NCBI GenBank assembly: GCA_023228145.1
Contig: JALOBU010000047.1
Coordinates: 1 to 6,388, forward strand
Direction of reading: 5' to 3'
DNA: 6,388 nucleotides
DNA from: Bacteroidales bacterium
Lineage (GTDB): Bacteria > Bacteroidota > Bacteroidia > Bacteroidales > CAIWKO01
Of this stretch, positions 1 through 4,310 are shown piece after piece; the first letter of the stretch is position 1, and the number at the start of each line of letters is the position of its first letter. Made by a program: the position numbers and the translations under genes. The notes under the pieces were generated by a model that searched no databases, was not told the DNA's origin, and saw only the letters and a program-made list of their open reading frames with translations.

Positions 1-142
1 TTAAAAACAGGGGCAAGGCTTCCGAATAATTGTTTTTTTCAAAAAAGTAGTTTGCATTTTCAAACAATATTGTGTAATTTTTATCCTGCGCAATGGATGC
101 ATAACAGATAAAAAAATAGATTAAAGTAAAAATTTTTTTCAT
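1..142 (-). CDS. Start of an exported TPR-like protein, cut by the left edge
   Basis: An ATG at 142-140 opens a frame of 47 codons that stays open through base 1, so only the N-terminus is visible. Residues 1-19 look like a Sec signal peptide: the Lys pair after Met, then a hydrophobic core (IFTLIYFFICYASIA), with probable cleavage after ...SIAQ, a common Bacteroidota pattern. After it comes ILFENANYFFEKNNYSEALP, which has the helix-turn-helix spacing and the Ala/Tyr/Ala positions of a tetratricopeptide repeat. In this phylum such starts are often found on periplasmic or outer-membrane TPR proteins, including OmpA-like proteins that carry N-terminal TPRs, but nothing here shows which. It lies 120 bp downstream of the methyltransferase gene on the same strand. 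No exact TAnnTTTG promoter element is seen in that gap, so co-transcription is possible. The gene call is fairly safe; the family is inferred from about 25 residues. Confidence 0.72.
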   Translation of the reverse strand, partial: MKKIFTLIYFFICYASIAQDKNYTILFENANYFFEKNNYSEALPLFL

Positions 143-189
143 AAGACAAAATTTTATTAACAATCAATGTCTATAAATAAAACTGAGTA

Positions 190-229
190 AAATTAATACA
201 AATATTAATTTATTTAGAAGTTTTCTAAA
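190..229. repeat. Two adjacent perfect inverted repeats in an intergenic gap
   Basis: In the 120-bp AT-rich gap between the methyltransferase and the left-edge gene, AAATTAATA-CAAA-TATTAATTT (190-211, 9-bp arms) is followed one base later by TTTAGAA-GTT-TTCTAAA (213-229, 7-bp arms). Neither has a clear T-tract after it on the minus strand, so they are weak terminator candidates. They could be an operator pair or a 5' leader structure of the left-edge gene. At this AT content, palindromes arise easily by chance. Confidence 0.35.
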
Positions 230-262
230 AAAAATTTTGATATAAATTACAAAATGAGTTAC

Positions 263-1069
263 TTAATGCAAATCTTTTACATTTAATAAAACATTAAAAT
301 ATTTTGATGGATTTGTATTGGATTTCCGGTATTTGGAGACGAGGCTTTCTTTTGTAAAGATAGCGCATAAAGTATTTGAAACATGATACAAATTGTCACG
401 ATATTCCGCAGGACATCCATCAAGTATTCCGGCCAGCACATTAAAACGGGGTGTTTCAGTCGTTAATCCGTAATCGTGCCACACAATTACAGAATTATTA
501 TCTTTAAGAAGTTTAAATGCGTTTTTAGTGTCACTGGCAATAACTTCTGTATGATGGTCGCCATCAATAAAAATCAAGTCGAATTTTTTATTAAGTGAAG
601 AAAAATCAAAAGTCATAGAATTTGCCTGAATATGAGTAACATTAGGCAGGCCTTTTGAAAAAAAACGATGCATTTCGATATAGGAATCATCCATTCCAAG
701 GTGCAGCATTTCTTCATCAGGAAGATTAATAGTGAAGCAGTTTTTAACCAGGGGGGATACATTGGCTGCGCTTTCCCCGCGCCAGGTCCCTATTTCAAGG
801 TAATTCACCACATTATTTTTACGGCAAATTGCCCGGAGCAATGCCAGGTCGGTTGGTAGCGAAGAGCCTTCAAGAAAACTATAGGGTGTTACTTCTTCAT
901 GGCTATTAATAAAATTAGAAATATCTATTGTAGGCAAACCTGCTGACATATGATATTTCTTTTCAATATAATTCTGTTTCACAGTTTCGTCATCGCAGAT
1001 AAGGTTCAGCAAATATGGTTTGCGTAAAATCAAGCCTACGGCCTTTAACGCTTTAAAGAAATTACTCAT
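263..1069 (-). CDS. Class I SAM-dependent methyltransferase, glycan-cluster type
   Basis: A 268-residue protein with a class I (Rossmann-fold) methyltransferase core. The SAM-binding motif I is YLEIGTWRGES at residues 90-100. A second strand, FDLIFIDGDHH, at about 163-173 carries the acidic and His residues common in the Methyltransf_24 / CmcI-like group, and VWHDYG follows at 196-201. Residues 1-85 form a less recognisable N-terminal helical part, and there is no signal peptide or membrane segment, so it should act in the cytoplasm. The substrate cannot be read from the sequence; next to a flippase and a glycosyltransferase, methylation of a sugar or a lipid-linked glycan is the likely role. 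Its ATG (1069-1067) overlaps the TGA of the flippase gene as ATGA, a 4-bp overlap that suggests translational coupling and supports this start. The methyltransferase fold is well supported; the acceptor is inferred. Confidence 0.88.
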   Translation of the reverse strand: MSNFFKALKAVGLILRKPYLLNLICDDETVKQNYIEKKYHMSAGLPTIDISNFINSHEEVTPYSFLEGSSLPTDLALLRAICRKNNVVNYLEIGTWRGESAANVSPLVKNCFTINLPDEEMLHLGMDDSYIEMHRFFSKGLPNVTHIQANSMTFDFSSLNKKFDLIFIDGDHHTEVIASDTKNAFKLLKDNNSVIVWHDYGLTTETPRFNVLAGILDGCPAEYRDNLYHVSNTLCAIFTKESLVSKYRKSNTNPSKYFNVLLNVKDLH

Positions 1070-2355
1070 TTCAAAGTATTTTTATTCTTGTAAAAATATT
1101 GTTTTATCATGATATAGTAGCCGGAAAAATATTTAGGTAGAGGTAAAAGGGAGATGAGTTTTATTTTTGATTCACGGCAAAAATACCAGCTCACAAAAAC
1201 CGTAGTAGCAAAATAAGAAAGGCTTGCAGTTGCAGCAGCACCAAAATATCCAAACCTGGGAATAAGAATATAGGAAAGTGCAATGGTAATAATTAAACCT
1301 ATGCCTGAGCCAATGGTGTTGACATAATATTTACCGCTGCCTGAAAAATAATGGCCAAGTATCAGTGCGTTGACAAAAACTAAGATACCCGGTGCCACCA
1401 ACCACATGATACGGTTTATGTCTGAAAAATCTTTGCCAAAAAGAAAAGTGTAAAAAGAAGATGGAAGTAAAACGATGGGAAGCAAAACAATAAATGTTAC
1501 CAGTAAGCTGATACGCAGTAATTCGGCACTCAGGTTTTGATTGAATTTTTTGTCCTCGCTGTTGGCAATTTTTGAGTATTGAACCAAAGCCACGCTGCCG
1601 CTTATCATCCACACCGACTCAATCAGCGAGAGTCCATTGGAATATACCCCGACAGCTTTATATCCTGAAAATGACTCAAGGAAATAATAGCTTACCCTGA
1701 AACTCAGGAGTTGGGTGATGTGAGCCAGCTGGTTCATAAATCCATAACGGAAAAGCATTTTAATGGCTGTCGCTGACGGCATGTTGTTTACACTTGCTTT
1801 GGTAAAATAGGGGAATAAAAAAATCATGCTTACTGCGAATGTCAGCGCATAGGCAATATACAAAGAATAGATGTATGCATGGATATCAATATAATTTTCA
1901 ATAATAAAGAAAAACAACAACGCAAGAAGAGTTAATAATACCTGTAGGAAACTAATGGTATTGGCCGCTTTGATGTTTTCTTTCCCGAGCAGCACCGAGC
2001 TGTTTACCGAAGTGAATGAGTTGAGTGCGGCAAGCGTAACTACATGAAAAATATATTTTGATTCAAGAAGCGGGAATGTCAAAAATACTCCTACGGCCAA
2101 AGCGCTGATAATAATACTCCAGATGTATGATGGGAAAAGGAGTTTTTTTAAAGGAAGTTTTGGTGATAAATAAACCAGTGAAGCGCCGCCTACTATGTTT
2201 GAAAACAATAATACCAGCGCGATAGTGGTTATGATAATGCCCTGTTCTCCTTTGCCACCGGCACCCAGGTATTGTGAAATAACTATTGCTATCAGCAAAT
2301 TAATTATTGCCGAAGAGAGTCTGACACCGAAGGTTTTAAATATTTTTAGGAACAC
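1066..2355 (-). CDS. Wzx-like polysaccharide flippase (MOP/MVF superfamily)
   Basis: A 429-residue, strongly hydrophobic protein with about 11-12 predicted membrane helices (roughly residues 13-30, 41-63, 75-97, 134-153, 160-183, 283-305, 316-337, 345-364 and 370-391 are the clearest). The N-terminus, with FGVRLSSAIINLLIAIVISQYLGAGGKGEQG at about 9-39 (a first helix, then LGxxGxG), is typical of oligosaccharide flippases, and the length fits the family (about 400-480). Such proteins move undecaprenyl-linked sugar units from the cytoplasmic to the periplasmic face of the inner membrane. The start is notable: the frame closes upstream at a TAA (2373-2371) with no in-frame ATG, and the next Met is far inside, so GTG at 2355-2353 is the best start. 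An out-of-frame ATG overlaps it (ATGTG). The gene begins 34 bp after the four-helix-bundle gene and ends overlapping the methyltransferase start. The family is confident; the transported glycan is unknown. Confidence 0.88.
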   Translation of the reverse strand: MFLKIFKTFGVRLSSAIINLLIAIVISQYLGAGGKGEQGIIITTIALVLLFSNIVGGASLVYLSPKLPLKKLLFPSYIWSIIISALAVGVFLTFPLLESKYIFHVVTLAALNSFTSVNSSVLLGKENIKAANTISFLQVLLTLLALLFFFIIENYIDIHAYIYSLYIAYALTFAVSMIFLFPYFTKASVNNMPSATAIKMLFRYGFMNQLAHITQLLSFRVSYYFLESFSGYKAVGVYSNGLSLIESVWMISGSVALVQYSKIANSEDKKFNQNLSAELLRISLLVTFIVLLPIVLLPSSFYTFLFGKDFSDINRIMWLVAPGILVFVNALILGHYFSGSGKYYVNTIGSGIGLIITIALSYILIPRFGYFGAAATASLSYFATTVFVSWYFCRESKIKLISLLPLPKYFSGYYIMIKQYFYKNKNTLK

Positions 2356-2382
2356 ATTTTTTATGTTATATTATTTATGGAG

Positions 2383-2410
2383 TCAGAATTCAGGATGAAG
2401 AATTTAGAAT
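2383..2410 (+). repeat. Left heptamer array, four units of TYAGAAT type
   Basis: Four consecutive 7-mers, TCAGAAT / TCAGGAT / GAAGAAT / TTAGAAT, occupy the last codons and stop of the four-helix-bundle gene, so on the coding strand they spell its C-terminus ILNSSS and TGA. They are preceded by GGAG at 2379-2382. They mirror the array at 2767-2787. Confidence 0.7.
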
Positions 2411-2758
2411 GGAGTTACGATATGCTTCTATCAGTTTACTAACTTCTTCTGCCTTTTCAAGTAACGAATCATTTTTCCCATAATTTAAATCATTCGCTAA
2501 TATAAAATAATACCGGCATTCTTCCAATGAGCCCTGTGCAATATTCATAAATCTAATTTTGTCTGGCTTGCCTCTTTTCTTAAATCCTTCAGCAATATTA
2601 GCGGCGACAGATACAACGGCTCTTCTTAATTGCGATGTCAGTCCAAACATTTCTTTACTTGAAAATTTTTCACTGTAATTATAAACCAATAAAACCAATT
2701 TGTGTGCTTTCTGCCAAACAATTAAATCTGTAAAACTTTTTGCAGGTAATCTATCCAT
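2390..2758 (-). CDS. Four-helix-bundle protein (23S rRNA intervening-sequence / S23 family)
   Basis: A 122-residue protein matching the S23 / IVP family (PF05635, TIGR02436 type) from end to end. It opens with FTDLIVWQKAHKLVLLVY, continues with FGLTSQLRRAVVSVAANIAEGFKKRG at about 39-64 (the family's signature LxxQLRRAxxSVxxNIAEG), then FMNIAQGSLEECRYYFILANDL, and ends in a short polar tail. Family members fold as a four-helix bundle and assemble as a pentameric ring; the Avd accessory protein of diversity-generating retroelements is related in fold. A cellular function for the stand-alone copies is not established. No reverse transcriptase or template repeat is seen here, so an Avd role is unlikely. 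The ATG at 2758-2756 gives the full family length. It sits 54 bp after the glycosyltransferase gene and 34 bp before the flippase gene, with heptamer arrays on both sides, so it looks inserted rather than part of the pathway. Confidence 0.93.
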   Translation of the reverse strand: MDRLPAKSFTDLIVWQKAHKLVLLVYNYSEKFSSKEMFGLTSQLRRAVVSVAANIAEGFKKRGKPDKIRFMNIAQGSLEECRYYFILANDLNYGKNDSLLEKAEEVSKLIEAYRNSILNSSS

Positions 2759-2766
2759 ATAAAAAA

Positions 2767-2787
2767 ATTCTAAATTCTAAATACTAA
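2767..2787 (-). repeat. Right heptamer array, three units of TTAGAAT type
   Basis: Read on the minus strand, three consecutive 7-mers TTAGTAT / TTAGAAT / TTAGAAT follow GGAG (2791-2788) and end 8 bases before the ATG of the four-helix-bundle gene. In orientation and unit they are the inverted partner of the array at 2383-2410. A GAATTC lies just outside at 2792-2797, and another lies within the left array at 2386-2391. Confidence 0.7.
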
Positions 2788-2812
2788 CTCCGAATTCAAC
2801 AATATGCTTACA

Positions 2813-3985
2813 TTATAAAAAAAAATCAGTTTTTATACTCAAACAGCTCCTATAAATATTTATAATCTTTTTTCCTACAACTTCATATGAGAAATGTTTT
2901 TCAGCATAATTCCTTATTTCATTTTTATCATAACTGCTGCATTTGCCAAGCATAATTTCAAGCTGAGCAATAAGAGCGTTTATATCCTGTGCTTCAACAA
3001 GAATGCCGTTTGATTCATTAACATGCTCAGCGATGCCGCCGACATGAGTTGTCAATACCGGCAAGCCGCATGCCATAGCTTCGGCAATGACACAGGGAAA
3101 ATTTTCATAATTACTGAACAAAAGCAGAAAATCACAATTTTGCATGATGGCAGCTACTTCGGATGTGTTTTTTTGCCCGTGAAAAACCAGCTTATCAGAC
3201 AGTTGCAGCTCTTCAATTTTGCTTTGGTATTGTCTGTAATCACCATCGCTGATGATATCAATGACAAAATCACTCCGTCTGGTGGAAAGCTGATTAAGCG
3301 CATCTAAGATGCCGCAGAAATTTTTCTGTTTCTCATCAAACGATGAAACATGAATGATGTGCTTTACACTGCTATTATTTTTTTGAGCCGGAACAAAAAG
3401 CGACGTATCCACTACATTTGGCACAACATGATAATTACCTTTAAACCCGAGTTCTTTCATTGAGTTTTCAAGGTCTTTGGTAACAGGCAATACCGCTGCT
3501 GCATTTCTTATGATACGTTTTAATAAGTGTTTCTTAAGCAGGCTTGTTTTCATGGGATACTCGGGCAAATAGCCAGCCCAGTGTTCCGTGAATACGTAAG
3601 GAATTCTTTTGTAATTTTTCAAAAATAAAAAAATAATACCCAGAGGAAGAAGTACATTGGCATGGATGATGTTAGGGGTTCTGAATTTTTTCTGCACCAG
3701 ACGATACCCTGTTTTGTATGCATTAAGATATTTGAAAAATCTGGCAGGCGGGAAGAGGCACTTTTTAAGGTAAATAGTTATCGTGTTGATATTCCCGTTT
3801 TTTTCTTCAATTATTTCGGGTTTGGCGGACAAAACATGTTTGTCGAAACATACATGCAATACGCACACATCGGCAAATTCAGAAACTGCTTCGGCATGTT
3901 TCTGGACAAAATTGCCCAGAGTTGGTTTAACACGGTTGGGATACCAACTTGAAACGAACAAAACTTTTAATCGCTGCGTTTCCAT
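2813..3985 (-). CDS. Glycosyltransferase family 4 (GT-B fold)
   Basis: A 390-residue retaining glycosyltransferase of the GT4 family. The N-terminal acceptor domain (about 5-175) shows KVLFVSSWYPN at 7-17, PTLGNFVQKHAE at 21-32 and TEHWAGY at 133-139. The linker VPNVVDTSLF at 188-197 leads to the C-terminal nucleotide-sugar domain: HIIHVSSF at 209-216, LVFHG at 266-270, and the EX7E signature with Glu294 and Glu302 (ENFPCVIAE), followed by AMACGLPVLTTHVGGIAEHV. No signal peptide is present; GT4 enzymes of this kind work at the cytoplasmic face of the inner membrane, adding a sugar from a nucleotide donor to a lipid-linked glycan. The donor cannot be told from sequence. The ATG at 3985-3983 gives a complete N-terminal strand, and a TAnnTTTG element lies only 5 bases upstream. 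It is the first gene of the minus-strand set that includes the flippase and the methyltransferase. Confidence 0.94.
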   Translation of the reverse strand: METQRLKVLFVSSWYPNRVKPTLGNFVQKHAEAVSEFADVCVLHVCFDKHVLSAKPEIIEEKNGNINTITIYLKKCLFPPARFFKYLNAYKTGYRLVQKKFRTPNIIHANVLLPLGIIFLFLKNYKRIPYVFTEHWAGYLPEYPMKTSLLKKHLLKRIIRNAAAVLPVTKDLENSMKELGFKGNYHVVPNVVDTSLFVPAQKNNSSVKHIIHVSSFDEKQKNFCGILDALNQLSTRRSDFVIDIISDGDYRQYQSKIEELQLSDKLVFHGQKNTSEVAAIMQNCDFLLLFSNYENFPCVIAEAMACGLPVLTTHVGGIAEHVNESNGILVEAQDINALIAQLEIMLGKCSSYDKNEIRNYAEKHFSYEVVGKKIINIYRSCLSIKTDFFL

Positions 3986-3990
3986 AAATG

Positions 3991-3998
3991 CAAAAGTA
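3991..3998 (-). promoter_or_regulatory. Candidate -7 promoter element (TAnnTTTG) of the glycosyltransferase gene
   Basis: The minus strand reads TACTTTTG, an exact TAnnTTTG match, then CATTT and the ATG at 3985. A Bacteroidota transcript started from this element would begin within a few bases of the start codon, so the mRNA would be leaderless or nearly so. No TTTG is found at the usual -33 distance, which lowers confidence. Confidence 0.45.
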
Positions 3999-4037
3999 AT
4001 GTAAAAACGTATTTTTCTTCATCTTATTTTTACGGAA

Positions 4038-4076
4038 TAATTTTGCAGCTCTGAAAAAAAATATTAATTTTGCAGC
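4038..4076 (+). promoter_or_regulatory. Bacteroidota-type promoter of the tRNA-His gene, with a 12-bp direct repeat
   Basis: A -33 type TTTG at 4042-4045 is followed after 19 bases by an exact TAnnTTTG (TAATTTTG, 4065-4072), the spacing expected for the primary sigma factor of this phylum. The start of transcription would fall at about 4076-4080, just before the tRNA. The two elements sit inside copies of the same 12-mer, TAATTTTGCAGC, at 4038-4049 and 4065-4076, 27 bp apart. Confidence 0.68.
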
Positions 4077-4083
4077 CTAATAT

Positions 4084-4158
4084 GGAGGATGTAGCTCAGC
4101 TGGTTAGAGCATCAGATTGTGGTTCTGAGGGTCGTGGGTTCGAACCCCATCTTCCTCC
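4084..4158 (+). tRNA. tRNA-His (anticodon GTG)
   Basis: A full cloverleaf is visible. The D-arm begins TAGCTCAGC with GGTTAGAGC. The anticodon stem TCAGA / TCTGA encloses the loop TTGTGGT, with GTG at 4119-4121. The T-arm is GTGGG-TTCGAAC-CCCAT. The extra 5' G at 4084 (position -1) faces C73 at 4158, the identity feature of tRNA-His. The acceptor stem GAGGATG / CTTCCTC pairs except for a T-T opposition at 6:67. The 3' CCA is not encoded, since CAA follows C73, and must be added after transcription. It has its own promoter and terminator and is the only plus-strand gene in the window. Confidence 0.97.
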
Positions 4159-4159
4159 C

Positions 4160-4189
4160 AAAAAGTCCTGAAAAATCAGGACTTTTTTT
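4160..4189 (+). terminator. Rho-independent terminator of the tRNA gene, possibly bidirectional
   Basis: AGTCCTGA (4164-4171), loop AAAA, TCAGGACT (4176-4183), then a run of seven T through 4189. The A-run before the stem extends pairing with the T-run. Read from the other strand the same hairpin is followed by TTTTTGGG, so it may also stop transcripts arriving from the surface-protein gene before they run antisense into the tRNA. Confidence 0.88.
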
Positions 4190-4202
4190 ATTGGAAACGA
4201 AA

Positions 4203-4229
4203 CGCTGACTTCGAGAGCCTCAAGCAGCG
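4203..4229. repeat. Imperfect hairpin sequence, possible 3' structure of the surface-protein transcript
   Basis: CGCTG-a-CTT-c-GAG, loop AGC, CTC-AAG-CAGCG gives 11 base pairs with two single-base bulges on one arm. In the minus direction it is followed by TTTCGTTT, a poor T-tract, so terminator function for the gene ending at 4311 is only a possibility. Confidence 0.4.
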
Positions 4230-4257
4230 GTTGTGATTATTTTTTTCTTTTATTTTT

Positions 4258-4305
4258 CACAGTGGCTGATGCCCCCGAAGCCCCGACAATGTGCCAGCCT
4301 GTGTG
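4258..4305. repeat. GC-rich imperfect inverted repeat between the tRNA and surface-protein genes
   Basis: Arms CACAGTGGCTG (4258-4268) and CAGCCTGTGTG (4295-4305) match at 9 of 11 positions around a 26-base, very GC-rich centre. The composition differs sharply from the AT-rich sequence on both sides. No known RNA family or gene was recognised in it. With the hairpin at 4203-4229 it makes up most of the 120-bp gap 4190-4310. Confidence 0.4.
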
Positions 4306-4310
4306 TGTGG

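Larger units (their letters stand above)
2379..2791 (-). mobile_element. Possible IVS-like element: four-helix-bundle gene between inverted heptamer arrays
   Basis: The small four-helix-bundle gene sits between two arrays of a 7-bp unit that face each other. On the plus strand the left side reads GGAG and then four units (TCAGAAT, TCAGGAT, GAAGAAT, TTAGAAT). On the minus strand the right side reads GGAG and then three units (TTAGTAT, TTAGAAT, TTAGAAT). The layout, a small S23-family gene enclosed by flanks that could pair in RNA, recalls the intervening sequences found in 23S rRNA of some bacteria, but here it lies inside a polysaccharide gene set. No target-site duplication or transposase is visible, so mobility is an inference. 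Confidence 0.4.

Noticed and set aside
668..859. Plus-strand open frame within the methyltransferase gene
   Set aside because: It lies wholly antisense to a well-supported gene and shows no domain, start context or promoter. The same holds for the plus-strand frames at 2195-2398, 3023-3307, 3662-3952 and 3783-4004 and the minus-strand frame at 1331-1612.
2390..2758. Avd protein of a diversity-generating retroelement
   Set aside because: The fold family is related, but there is no reverse transcriptase, template/variable repeat pair or target gene nearby, and the sequence has the S23-type signature.
4084..4160. tRNA as an integration (attachment) site
   Set aside because: No second copy of the tRNA 3' end and no integrase gene is visible in the window.
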